Shown here: positions 42,336 through 51,129 of the stretch, in pieces
Layout: each line of letters opens with the position of its first letter
Position numbering within the stretch: position 1 is the first letter of the stretch
Assembly (NCBI RefSeq): GCF_050107715.1
Contig: NZ_JBNILN010000002.1
Coordinates: forward strand, 62,001 to 126,000
Length of the DNA: 64,000 nt
Origin: Metabacillus_B sp050107715
Lineage (GTDB): Bacteria > Bacillota > Bacilli > Bacillales > Bacillaceae
Direction of reading: 5' to 3'
The notes under the pieces: generated by a model
Told to the model about the DNA's origin: nothing
The model's database searches: none
The model's input: the letters and a program-made list of their open reading frames with translations, nothing else
Translations under genes and position numbers: made by a program

Positions 42336-43958
42336 ATGGAGAAAAATAGCCAATGGTTTGCAAACTACCCATCACAGATCAGCCACCAATGCGACATCCC
42401 TGACATCCCCGTGCACGAGTTGCTCCGAAAAACGGCTCATGAGCATGGAGAAAAAACAGCCATCACTTTTTATCAAAAAACGGTTTCCTATAAGGAACTT
42501 GCCGGAATGGCGGAGCGTTTTGCTGCTGCCCTTCAGGAAAGCGGAGTGAAAAAGGGAGACCGGGTGGCCATTATGCTGCCGAATTGTCCGCAGTATGTCG
42601 TTTCTTATTATGGCACACTAACAGCCGGCGGGATGGTTACCCAAATTAATCCGATGCTGATGGAACGGGAGCTTTCTTACATCCTGACAGATTCCGGGGC
42701 TGAAACGCTGATTGTCTATGACATGCTCTATCCAAAAGCAGAGGCCATCAAAAGTGAGACGAAGCTTAAGAAGATTATAACGGTCACCCTTACTCCGGGC
42801 CATACCGACGTCCCGGAAGGAGCGGACTTCAGTTTTGAATCTTTTTTGTCTGGAACGGCCGGAAAACTTACGCCGGAGAGCATCGAGCCAGAGCATGACA
42901 TCGCTGTTCTTCAATATACCGGGGGAACGACCGGACGCTCAAAGGGAGCGATGCTTTCCCACAAAAATCTTGTGGCAAACGTCTATCAATCCTACGAATT
43001 TTTTAAAGAAGACATTGTGCCTGGAGAAGAAAAGTGCTTATCGGTTATCCCGTTTTTTCATGTGTTTGGCATGACCTCCTGTATGAACCTTTCCATCCTG
43101 ACCGCCTCTTGTATGGTGCTGCTTCCGAGGTTCGATCTTGAAGAAGTGCTTCAAACGATCAAGCAGGAGCAGCCGACCATTTTCCCTGGAGTCCCTACCA
43201 TGTACGTAGCGCTGACAAGCCATCCGCGGGCTGAAGAGTACGGAATCAGCAGCATCAGGATCTGCAACAGCGGCAGTGCTCCGATGCCGGTTGAACTGCT
43301 TAAAGAATTCGAGCGGAAAACAGGAGCGAGGATCCTTGAAGGCTATGGCCTTTCAGAGGCTTCACCCTGCACCCATTGCAACCCGAGCTTTGGTGAGCGG
43401 AAACCGGGAAGTGTCGGAATTGGCTTTCCGCAGACTGCCTACAAAATTGTCGATGTTGCAACAGGAATGGAAGAATTGCCAAGAGGTGAATTGGGTGAGG
43501 TGATCATTGCCGGACCGCAGATTATGAAGGGGTACTGGAACATGCCGGAAGAGACGGCTGCTGCACTAAGGGATGGCTGGCTGTTTACCGGAGACCTTGC
43601 CAGGATGGACGAGGATGGCTATCTTTCCATCGTTGACCGGAAAAAGGACTTGATTATTGCGAGCGGCTACAACATTTATCCTCGCGATGTAGAAGAAGCG
43701 CTCTATGAGCATCCAGCCGTAAGAGAAGCGGTTGTTATTGGAGTACCGGATGCATACAGGGGAGAAACGGTTAAGGCGGTTATTGTATGCAAAGAGGGAA
43801 TGAGTGCTTCTGCAGAGGAAATTATCGAATTTTGCCGGGACCAGATGGCAGCCTTTAAAGTTCCGCGTGAAGTGGAATTCCGTTCAGAGCTCCCTAAAAC
43901 AAATGTGGGGAAAATTTTGAGACGGGCTCTAAGAGAGGAAGCAGCGAAGAACGTCTAA
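42336..43958 (+). CDS. Long-chain-type acyl-CoA synthetase (AMP-forming ligase)
   Basis: A 540-residue adenylate-forming enzyme that activates a carboxylic acid to its CoA ester. Motifs: P-loop YTGGTTGRSKGA, GYGLSEASP, TGDLARMDEDGY, hinge DRKKDLIIASGYNIYP and the C-terminal catalytic lysine in NVGKILRR. Full length and intact. Provides the entry step of the pathway (compare LvaE). Last gene before the TetR regulator. Confidence 0.93.
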   Translation: MEKNSQWFANYPSQISHQCDIPDIPVHELLRKTAHEHGEKTAITFYQKTVSYKELAGMAERFAAALQESGVKKGDRVAIMLPNCPQYVVSYYGTLTAGGMVTQINPMLMERELSYILTDSGAETLIVYDMLYPKAEAIKSETKLKKIITVTLTPGHTDVPEGADFSFESFLSGTAGKLTPESIEPEHDIAVLQYTGGTTGRSKGAMLSHKNLVANVYQSYEFFKEDIVPGEEKCLSVIPFFHVFGMTSCMNLSILTASCMVLLPRFDLEEVLQTIKQEQPTIFPGVPTMYVALTSHPRAEEYGISSIRICNSGSAPMPVELLKEFERKTGARILEGYGLSEASPCTHCNPSFGERKPGSVGIGFPQTAYKIVDVATGMEELPRGELGEVIIAGPQIMKGYWNMPEETAAALRDGWLFTGDLARMDEDGYLSIVDRKKDLIIASGYNIYPRDVEEALYEHPAVREAVVIGVPDAYRGETVKAVIVCKEGMSASAEEIIEFCRDQMAAFKVPREVEFRSELPKTNVGKILRRALREEAAKNV

Positions 43959-43972
43959 TTCTTTACCGGCTA

Positions 43973-43981
43973 TGCTATAAT
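43973..43981 (+). promoter_or_regulatory. Extended -10 promoter for tetR
   Basis: tgctataat matches TGnTATAAT, 35 bases before the regulator start. Confidence 0.5.
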
Positions 43982-44015
43982 CGAGCAAAACCGGCTAGAT
44001 GGAGAGGACATACGA

Positions 44016-44585
44016 ATGAAAGAGCGCATAAGACAAACAAGTATTCAGCTTTTTGCAGAAAAAGGATTCAAAGAGACATCCATACAGGATATCGTCAATA
44101 CTCTTCAAGTGACAAAAGGGACCTTTTACTATTATTTTACCAGCAAAGAACAGCTGCTCATGGATATTCATTTATCCTATATCGACAGCTTGCTGGAAAA
44201 GCAAAAAGCCATTTTGGAAGATTCAGAGAAGTCATATAAAGAAAAATTGTATGAAGTCGTATACCTTCTTATTCATGACATTGAAAAAGAAGGGCTAAGT
44301 GCTAAAGTCTACTTTAGGGAAATGAGGAATTTAAGCGAGCCTCACCTTAGCCTGATTGCCTCAAAACGGGATTTATTCCGGAAACAAATTGAGGAAATCA
44401 TTCAAAAAGGTATGGAGAGGCGTGAATTTAGAAATGATTTGCCGGTGGATATAACGGCTCTCGGAATTCTTGGAATGGCGAACTGGAGTTATTTCTGGTT
44501 TGATCCGGCAGGGCGGGAAACCGATTCAAAGGTATCTGAAATCTTTTTGAAAATTCTTCTGGAGGGCCTGGCAGAAAGCCGTTGA
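44016..44585 (+). CDS. TetR/AcrR-family regulator of the acyl-CoA cluster
   Basis: A 189-residue TetR-type repressor. Helix-turn-helix in residues 20-45 (TSIQDIVNTLQVTKGTFYYYF) and a ligand-binding helical domain after it. Similar regulators respond to acyl-CoA. It sits between the two halves of the cluster, each headed by the same ACCGGT-centred palindrome, so it probably represses both units. Has its own extended -10 element. Confidence 0.92.
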   Translation: MKERIRQTSIQLFAEKGFKETSIQDIVNTLQVTKGTFYYYFTSKEQLLMDIHLSYIDSLLEKQKAILEDSEKSYKEKLYEVVYLLIHDIEKEGLSAKVYFREMRNLSEPHLSLIASKRDLFRKQIEEIIQKGMERREFRNDLPVDITALGILGMANWSYFWFDPAGRETDSKVSEIFLKILLEGLAESR

Positions 44586-44605
44586 GCCTTCCGTAAGGCA
44601 GCACA

Positions 44606-44622
44606 TACCAACCGGTCAGTAA
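44606..44622 (+). promoter_or_regulatory. TetR-type operator, copy 2
   Basis: taccaaccggtcagtaa, same palindrome as copy 1, 20 bases after the tetR stop and 20 before the hydroxyacyl-CoA dehydrogenase start. Confidence 0.78.
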
Positions 44623-44641
44623 GTAAAAAGGAGAGCTGAAG

Positions 44642-45526
44642 ATGAACAATCATGAGATTCAAACAATTGCCGTTATCGGCGCAGGCCAAATGGGACACCA
44701 GATTGCGATGCTTTGTGCACTCGGCGGCTACCGTACAATTTTGCAGGATGTCAATGGAAGCGCTTTATCTAAAGCGGAGGATACCCTTCAAAAGCTGATG
44801 GAAAGACGCGTTCAAAAGCGGAGGCTTTCAAAAGAAGAGGTGAATAAAGCATTTGCGAATCTGACGTTAACTGAAAGTTTGAAAGAGGCGGCAAGTGAAG
44901 CGGACTTTATCATTGAGGCGGTAGTGGAAAAGCTTGAAGTAAAACGTGAGGTTTTTGCCCAGCTTGAAGAATATGCTCAGCCTCATGCCATTCTGGCTAC
45001 TAATTCCTCCACGATTATGAATTCTTCAATTGCAGACGCTGCCAGCAGGCCGGACAAAATCATTAATATGCACTTCTTTTACCCCGCGCTGGTTATGGAT
45101 TGTGTAGAAGTGGTCACAAGCAGCCGTACATCGGATGAAACGGCGCAGATTACGATGGAGGTTTGCGAACGGATAAACCGTACTGCTGTGCTGTTGAATA
45201 AGGAAATATCAGGTTTTATTGCAAACCGGATACTCGGTGCTCTTCAAAAAGAAGCGGTGTTTTTATATGAAAATGGCTACGCTGATTTTAAAGATATTGA
45301 TACCATTTGCCGAAAGGCGCTGAATCATCCGGCCGGACCTTTTGAACTGATGGATTTATCAGGAATTGATGTCGGCTATTATGTAATGCAGCAGAGATTT
45401 GCAGAGACTAAAGATCCGGCTGATCAGCCTTTCGACTGTATAAAAGAAAAGGTGGAACAAGGAAATTTAGGCAGGAAAACCGGCAAAGGATGGTATGACT
45501 ATACGAAAGAAGAGGTGAGGCAGTAA
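44642..45526 (+). CDS. 3-hydroxyacyl-CoA (hydroxybutyryl-CoA) dehydrogenase
   Basis: A 294-residue enzyme that oxidises L-3-hydroxyacyl-CoA with NAD. Rossmann motif GAGQMGHQIA, catalytic histidine region MHFFYPALVMDCVEVV, NRILGAL and the C-terminal domain ending GKGWYDY. First gene of the second unit, behind operator copy 2. Stop and the next start share one base (TAATG). Confidence 0.93.
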   Translation: MNNHEIQTIAVIGAGQMGHQIAMLCALGGYRTILQDVNGSALSKAEDTLQKLMERRVQKRRLSKEEVNKAFANLTLTESLKEAASEADFIIEAVVEKLEVKREVFAQLEEYAQPHAILATNSSTIMNSSIADAASRPDKIINMHFFYPALVMDCVEVVTSSRTSDETAQITMEVCERINRTAVLLNKEISGFIANRILGALQKEAVFLYENGYADFKDIDTICRKALNHPAGPFELMDLSGIDVGYYVMQQRFAETKDPADQPFDCIKEKVEQGNLGRKTGKGWYDYTKEEVRQ

Positions 45527-46302
45527 TGGGTGTAATTAAAAAGGAAAAACAGGGGGCATATACCATTCTGGTCATAGAAAACCCCCCATTAAATGTAATG
45601 AGCCAGGCCGTTCTGCGGGAGCTGGATGAGGTCCTTAACGAGCTGAAAACAGATGAAGAAACTATCTGTGTAATCATTACAGGAGCCGGGGACCGCGCAT
45701 TCATGGCGGGAGCCGATATTAAAGAGTTCCCCGAGCTAATCGGGAAAAAAGGGATTAAATCCCAATTCATGGAATCCCACGCTGTATTAAATAAGCTGGA
45801 TGATTTCCCGAAACCGGTCATTGCCGTACTGAACGGATTGACGTTTGGCGGCGGCTGCGAGCTGGCCCTGGCGTGCGACTTAAGAATTGCAGAAGACCAT
45901 GTGCAGATTGGGCTTCCGGAAATAAAACTGGGGTTATTTCCAGGCGGCGGCGGAACTCAGCGGCTACCAAGAGCGGTTGGCGAAGCAAGGGCAAAAGAAA
46001 TGATGTTTACGGGTGAGCCGGTGGACGCAGTAAAGGCGAAAGCCATCGGGCTGGTCAATGAAGTAGTGCCAAAAGGGGAAGGGCTTCAGTATGGGGTAAA
46101 GCTTGCATCAAAAATCAGCCGTTATTCGCTGCCCGCTCTTTCAAGAATCAAGCGTTCTGTGAATGAAGGCCTTGGGGTTTCTTTAAAAGAGGGTCTTGAG
46201 CATGAAGCCGGGCTTTTTGAAGAAGTGTTTCAGACGGAAGACATTAAAGAAGGAGTACAGGCCTTTATTGAAAAAAGAAAACCGGAATTTACTCATCGCT
46301 AA
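45526..46302 (+). CDS. Enoyl-CoA hydratase
   Basis: A 258-residue crotonase-fold enzyme. Both catalytic glutamates appear to be present (GGGCELALACD and PEIKLGLFPGGGG), supporting a hydratase. AGADIKEF forms part of the oxyanion hole. Coupled to the preceding dehydrogenase gene. Confidence 0.92.
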   Translation: MGVIKKEKQGAYTILVIENPPLNVMSQAVLRELDEVLNELKTDEETICVIITGAGDRAFMAGADIKEFPELIGKKGIKSQFMESHAVLNKLDDFPKPVIAVLNGLTFGGGCELALACDLRIAEDHVQIGLPEIKLGLFPGGGGTQRLPRAVGEARAKEMMFTGEPVDAVKAKAIGLVNEVVPKGEGLQYGVKLASKISRYSLPALSRIKRSVNEGLGVSLKEGLEHEAGLFEEVFQTEDIKEGVQAFIEKRKPEFTHR

Positions 46303-46315
46303 AGGAGGTCATGAA

Positions 46316-46720
46316 ATGGAGGAGACCATCAAAGTCAAAGTCAGGTTTTGCGAAACAGATGCACTGGGGCATGTGAACAATACAAGTTATTTTATTTATT
46401 TTGAAGAAGCGAGGGTTCAGTTTTTTGAAAAAATGGGGCAATCCATGAACTCCGACAGCTGGCCATTCATCCTCGCTTCAGCCTCCTGCGACTTTCTAAG
46501 CCAGGCGTATTTTAATCAGGAGCTGGTGATTGCAACGACCATTTCAAAGGTGGGCGGAAAAAGCTTCAGCCTTGAACACCTGGTAGAGGATGCAAAGGAC
46601 GGCAAGGCAGTTGCAAAAGGAAAAGCCTCGATTGTTTTTTATAACTTTACTCACCAAAAAAGCGAAGATATTCCAGACGAACTCAGGAGGCAGCTTGAAG
46701 CCTGTTTAGCTCACGCATAA
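46316..46720 (+). CDS. Hot-dog fold acyl-CoA thioesterase (4HBT/YbgC type)
   Basis: A 134-residue thioesterase with the signature RFCETDALGHVNNTSYFIYFEEAR, whose aspartate is catalytic in 4-hydroxybenzoyl-CoA thioesterase-like enzymes. Probably releases CoA from blocked or excess intermediates. Start ATG 46316 behind a perfect aaggagg; longer in-frame sequence overlaps the hydratase gene and is rejected. Confidence 0.9.
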   Translation: MEETIKVKVRFCETDALGHVNNTSYFIYFEEARVQFFEKMGQSMNSDSWPFILASASCDFLSQAYFNQELVIATTISKVGGKSFSLEHLVEDAKDGKAVAKGKASIVFYNFTHQKSEDIPDELRRQLEACLAHA

Positions 46721-46736
46721 GAAAGGAGGATGGCCT

Positions 46737-47801
46737 ATGGCTTATACCATTCCTGTTCGGGAAGGGGAAGAATTAAATGTTCAAAGACTGGAAGATTATT
46801 TAAAAGAGAGATTTACAGGGTTTCCGGAACAGCCTTTGCATATAGAACAATTCGGCACAGGTGCTTCGAACCTTACGTATGCTTTGCAAGCGGGAGACTG
46901 GGAAGCGGTGCTGAGAAGACCGCCGCTCGGACCAGTGGCACCTAAAGCCCATGATATGAAAAGGGAGTGCAGCTTTTTGGAAGCTTTGCATCCACTGTTT
47001 CCGGAGGCTCCAAAGCCTTATTTATATGAGGAAAACCCTTCGATCACAGGCGGTCCGTTTTTTCTTATGGAGAGAAGAAAAGGTGTGATGGCTGATTCTT
47101 CTCTTCCAGAAGGCATGGAGTTAACAGAGGAGCGAGGGCGGATTTTATCTGAGCTTATGGCAGATAAGCTTGTCCAGCTTCACTCCATTGAGTATGAAAC
47201 GTCCGGTCTGATTAAGCTCAGTAAGCCGGAGGGCTTTCTTGAACGCCAGGTGAGCGGCTGGATTGAGAGGTATCACCGCTCTAAAACGGACGAAATCCCG
47301 CAAATAGATGAGGTAACGGACTGGCTGGAGAAGAATCTGCCTAAGTCTGGAGCCCCTTCTGTAATCCATTACGATTACAAGCTCAACAACGCGCTTTTTA
47401 CAGAAGATTTAACAGATATGGCCGGGCTGTTTGACTGGGAAATGGCGACAATCGGGGATCCGCTCGCTGATCTTGGGGCCGCGATGAGCTACTGGGTGGA
47501 GGAGGACGATCCGGGAGATCTGAAATATGGCTTCGGAAAACCTTCGATCACGGTTCAGCCTGAGTTTTATTCTAGACAGCAGTTTGTGCAGCGATATGCT
47601 GAAAAAAGCGGACGTGATGTTTCCGCATTTCCTTACTATTTGTCCTTTGCCTATTTCAAGCTTGCGGTAATCTGCCAGCAAATTTACTCCCGCTATAAGA
47701 AGGGACAGACAAAGGATGAACGGTTTGCAAGGTTTGCCCCCTTTGTCCGCACGTTAATTGAACAGTCCTTGCTCACCGCTAAAGGCATCAGGCATGGGTA
47801 A
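46737..47801 (+). CDS. Aminoglycoside-phosphotransferase-fold kinase, ACAD10/11 N-domain (LvaA) type
   Basis: A 354-residue kinase-like protein. It has the early FGTGASNLTY and VLRRPPLGPVAPKAHDM region seen in the N-terminal domain of ACAD10/ACAD11, the catalytic loop IHYDYKLNN (Asp213) and metal-binding DWEMATIGDP (Asp233). HYD replaces the usual HGD. By analogy with LvaA and ACAD11 it may phosphorylate the hydroxyl of 4-hydroxyacyl-CoA, whose phosphate is then eliminated by the partner acyl-CoA dehydrogenase. Perfect aaggagga site before ATG. Confidence 0.9.
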   Translation: MAYTIPVREGEELNVQRLEDYLKERFTGFPEQPLHIEQFGTGASNLTYALQAGDWEAVLRRPPLGPVAPKAHDMKRECSFLEALHPLFPEAPKPYLYEENPSITGGPFFLMERRKGVMADSSLPEGMELTEERGRILSELMADKLVQLHSIEYETSGLIKLSKPEGFLERQVSGWIERYHRSKTDEIPQIDEVTDWLEKNLPKSGAPSVIHYDYKLNNALFTEDLTDMAGLFDWEMATIGDPLADLGAAMSYWVEEDDPGDLKYGFGKPSITVQPEFYSRQQFVQRYAEKSGRDVSAFPYYLSFAYFKLAVICQQIYSRYKKGQTKDERFARFAPFVRTLIEQSLLTAKGIRHG

Positions 47802-48522
47802 AATTCATGTTCTAATGAAAAAAGAAGACATTGAGCCTGGGAAGATAGCCGGGAAAACAGCTGTTGTGTTTGATGTGCTGCTCGCAACCACCACCATTTC
47901 AAGTGTTTTATACAATGGAGCAAAAGAAGTCATCCCTGTACTGAATGAACAGGAGGCGCGTGAAACAGCCGCCGGGCTTGAAGAGGGTTCGTATGTGCTG
48001 ATCGGAGAATACGAGGGCAGAACGATTGATGGCTTTCTCGACCCGGGTCCATCTGGATTAAAAGACCAGGTTTCCGGAAAAACAGCGGTGCTTTCAACAA
48101 CGAATGGAACGGTGGCTATTCGCAGTTCTGCTCCTGCCAAAGCTGTTTATGCAGCGAGTCTGCTTAATGCGGAAGCCGCCGCCCGGCATTTCTTACGGCG
48201 GCATTCAGCCGATACCTTGATTTTTATCTGCTCAGGTTCATCCGGCCAGTTCTGTATTGAAGATTTTCTTGGCGCGGGGTGTCTTATTCATCTGATGACA
48301 GGGGATGGGCAATGGGAATTAACGGATGCAGCATTGGCGGCCAAGCTTTTTTACAGCAGCTATAGTGATCAGCAGGCGGACATTCTCAAGTCCTCCCGCG
48401 TGGGGAAAATGCTTAAGAAATACGGGTTTGAAAAGGAAGCAGAGTATGCGGCCAGGAGAAGTGTTTATCATGTACTGCCTGTATTAAACGGCCGTTCCAT
48501 GACTTGTATGAAGGGAGAGTGA
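47794..48522 (+). CDS. comB: 2-phosphosulfolactate phosphatase family protein (ComB)
   Basis: A 242-residue protein of the ComB family, which removes phosphate from 2-phospho-3-sulfolactate using magnesium. Family features: VVFDVLLATTTISSVL and LSTTNGTVAI, GSSGQFCIEDFLGAG. No other coenzyme M or sulfolactate gene is near. The gene overlaps the kinase gene by eight bases, so here it may instead act on a phosphorylated hydroxy acid made by that kinase (inference). Start ATG 47794; ribosome site weak, consistent with coupling. Confidence 0.85.
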   Translation: MGKIHVLMKKEDIEPGKIAGKTAVVFDVLLATTTISSVLYNGAKEVIPVLNEQEARETAAGLEEGSYVLIGEYEGRTIDGFLDPGPSGLKDQVSGKTAVLSTTNGTVAIRSSAPAKAVYAASLLNAEAAARHFLRRHSADTLIFICSGSSGQFCIEDFLGAGCLIHLMTGDGQWELTDAALAAKLFYSSYSDQQADILKSSRVGKMLKKYGFEKEAEYAARRSVYHVLPVLNGRSMTCMKGE

Positions 48523-48527
48523 GAAAT

Positions 48528-50303
48528 TTGCAAAAGACACCAGTGAAAATTAAAGGCGGAAGCTTTCTATATGAATCATCGGGTTATAAAAGTACATTCA
48601 CTCCTGAAGATTTTACAAGTGAACATAAAATGATGGCCCAGACTGCGCGCGCTTTTGTTGAACGGGAAATCGATCCGTACCGGGAGGCAATCGAGGAACA
48701 GAACTTCGGCCTGGTCGTTGAACGGCTGCGCAAGGCCGGGGAGCTGGGCCTGTTAGCCCACAGCATCCCCGAAAAATACGGAGGGCTCGGACTGGATAAG
48801 GTGACGAAAGGAATTGTCGGAGAAGTGATCGGGAGAACAAGCGGCTATGGAGTTGCCCATTCCAATCACACGTGCATTGCAACCCTCCCAATCACTTACT
48901 TCGGAACGAGGGAACAAAAAGAAAAGTACCTCCCAAAGCTTGCCTCTGGGGAATACATTGGAGCCTATTGTCTGACAGAGCCGGGCTCAGGATCTGATGC
49001 TTTAGCAGCGAAAACGACTGCGGTTTTGAATGAGGAAGGCACCCACTATAAGCTGAACGGCTCTAAACTTTACATCACGAATGCCGTTTTTTCAGACACC
49101 TTCATTATTTACGCGAAAATTGACGGGAAGTATTTTTCCGCTTTTATTGCAGAGAGGGACTTTCCTGGATTATCGCTGGGCCCAGAAGAAAAGAAAATGG
49201 GGATCAAAGGCTCTTCCACAAGATCTGTTCTATTAGAGGACTGCCTCATTCCAAAGGAGAATCTTCTTGGCGAGGCAGGGAAAGGCCATGTTATTGCATT
49301 AAATGTCCTGAACCTGGGGCGGTTTAATCTTGGCTCCGCCTGTATGGGGGCATCAAAGCATGCTCTAAAGCTGGCTCTTGAATTTACGAAAGGGCGTATC
49401 CAGTTCGGCCGGAGCATCTCGGAATTTCCGGCAGTAAAAGAGAAGCTTGCTCTAATGGCAGCGAGAATTTTTGCAGCGGAGTCGATTCAGTACAGAACGG
49501 CTGGACTGATTGAAGCTGCGCTTGGTGACCTGTACGATTCGGAGGATCACAAACAGATTGGAAGCAGAATGATGGAGTATGCAGCCGAATGTGCCGTCTG
49601 CAAAGTCTATGGATCAGAAACTCTTGACTTTGCTGCAGATGAATCCCTTCAGCTCCATGGAGGAGCAGGGTTTATTCAGGAATACCCGATAGAGCAGATG
49701 TACAGGGATTCCAGAATTAACCGGATTTTTGAAGGGACGAACGAAATCAACCGGCTGCTTCTGCCGACCCATTTTCTCAGAAAAGCGGCAAAAGGAGAGC
49801 TTGATTTGAAAAGCATATACAGCCGGGCCTATCAGGCATTGCAGGACATCCGGAAAACGGATGACACCCCGCTCGGCAACGAAGAGAGGATCGTTGAAAA
49901 TCTCCGGAATTCTATGCTTGTCTGTTTTGGACTGGCCTATGAAAGGTACGGAGAAAAATTAGCGGAAGAACAGGAAACGATCATGAAATTATCGGATTTG
50001 GCTGCCGCTCTATTCGCAGCTGAGTCCTCGCTCCTGCGCACCTTGAAAAAAATAAATGAAAAGGGTGAAGCGAACTCTGAAATGATGATCCGACTGTGTA
50101 AAACCGCTGCCGGAGAAGCCTTAATAGAAGGAGAAGCCTTAATTAAACAATTGATTCACCAGCTCATTCAAGATGAAAGAAAAACAGATCTGCTGAGAAA
50201 AGTCAGCGAGGCCTTTCTGCAGCTCGGAACATTGGACACCGTGGAGCGCAACCGTTCGATCGCCCAAACGATTTTGACGAAGGGCTCTTATACTGTGAAC
50301 TGA
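48528..50303 (+). CDS. Long/very-long-chain-type acyl-CoA dehydrogenase (FadE-like)
   Basis: A 591-residue flavoprotein of the VLCAD/FadE type, longer than ordinary acyl-CoA dehydrogenases because of a C-terminal helical extension (after about 430). Flavin motif CLTEPGSGSDA, LHGGAGF and catalytic glutamate Glu402 in RIFEGTNEIN. It introduces the trans-2 double bond in the usual way, unlike the Asp-type enzyme at the head of the cluster. The start is TTG 48528 behind gggagag. Confidence 0.92.
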   Translation: MQKTPVKIKGGSFLYESSGYKSTFTPEDFTSEHKMMAQTARAFVEREIDPYREAIEEQNFGLVVERLRKAGELGLLAHSIPEKYGGLGLDKVTKGIVGEVIGRTSGYGVAHSNHTCIATLPITYFGTREQKEKYLPKLASGEYIGAYCLTEPGSGSDALAAKTTAVLNEEGTHYKLNGSKLYITNAVFSDTFIIYAKIDGKYFSAFIAERDFPGLSLGPEEKKMGIKGSSTRSVLLEDCLIPKENLLGEAGKGHVIALNVLNLGRFNLGSACMGASKHALKLALEFTKGRIQFGRSISEFPAVKEKLALMAARIFAAESIQYRTAGLIEAALGDLYDSEDHKQIGSRMMEYAAECAVCKVYGSETLDFAADESLQLHGGAGFIQEYPIEQMYRDSRINRIFEGTNEINRLLLPTHFLRKAAKGELDLKSIYSRAYQALQDIRKTDDTPLGNEERIVENLRNSMLVCFGLAYERYGEKLAEEQETIMKLSDLAAALFAAESSLLRTLKKINEKGEANSEMMIRLCKTAAGEALIEGEALIKQLIHQLIQDERKTDLLRKVSEAFLQLGTLDTVERNRSIAQTILTKGSYTVN

Positions 50304-50318
50304 AAAGGGGGGAGCAAT

Positions 50319-51086
50319 ATGGATTTTTACGGGAAAACCGCAATCGTCACCGGAGCTGGAAGCGGTATTGGGATGGAAACAGCCTGTAAGCTTGCCCAAG
50401 GCGGGGCAAAAGTCGTTCTCGCAGGGCGAACCGAAGAAAAATTAATAAGAGCCGCTGACTATATTAATAAACAAACACTGAATGAAAATGCGGTCATTTG
50501 CCAGGCGGACGTAACGGATGAAAACGATTTGCTGAAGCTTGCTGAATTTGCCAAAAGGCTGGGCAGTCTCGATGTCCTTGTGAACAATGCCGGAGGCTCC
50601 GGGCACTCAAAAATTCTTGAAACAGCCCTTGAGGATTGGGATTCAGTCCTGTCCCTTAACTTGAGAAGTGTTTTTCTTGCAAGTAAAATTCTGGGCGGAT
50701 TAATGGCTGATTTCAGCAAAGAAACAAGCAGGGACAGAGCCATCGTTAATGTTGCCTCCCTATCCGGCTACAAGGCGGGAGCCCGCATCCCTCATTACAG
50801 TGCAGCGAAGGCTGGTGTGATTAATTTTACAAAGGCGCTCGCACTCGAGCTTGCACCTTATGGGATCAGGGTGAACTCTGTTTCTCCGGGTTTTACCGAA
50901 ACCCCCTTAACCGCAGAAGGGCTGCAGAATCCCCAGTTCACAGCATCCATTGAAAGAAATACCGCATTGAAACGCGTCGGGAAGGCGGAGGAGATTGCTC
51001 ACGTCATTGCATTTGCCGCCTCAGAGAAAGCATCTTATATGACAGGGTCGGATTTGCTTGCAGACGGCGGATGGCTGATTAAATAG
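50319..51086 (+). CDS. Short-chain dehydrogenase/reductase (SDR)
   Basis: A 255-residue SDR with TGAGSGIG, NNAG, catalytic YSAAK and the family's PGFTETPL. An arginine after strand two (AGRTEEK) suggests NADP. Might be a 2,4-dienoyl-CoA or ketoacyl reductase, but substrate is not determined by sequence. Fifteen bases after the acyl-CoA dehydrogenase, same operon. Confidence 0.9.
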   Translation: MDFYGKTAIVTGAGSGIGMETACKLAQGGAKVVLAGRTEEKLIRAADYINKQTLNENAVICQADVTDENDLLKLAEFAKRLGSLDVLVNNAGGSGHSKILETALEDWDSVLSLNLRSVFLASKILGGLMADFSKETSRDRAIVNVASLSGYKAGARIPHYSAAKAGVINFTKALALELAPYGIRVNSVSPGFTETPLTAEGLQNPQFTASIERNTALKRVGKAEEIAHVIAFAASEKASYMTGSDLLADGGWLIK

Positions 51087-51129
51087 GACACGCAAAGCAC
51101 GGATGAAAATAAATAGAGGGAGGAACACA

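Noticed and set aside
43964..43996. accggct direct repeats as a further TetR site
   Set aside because: They do not share the ACyrACCGGTyrGT palindrome of the two strong operator copies.
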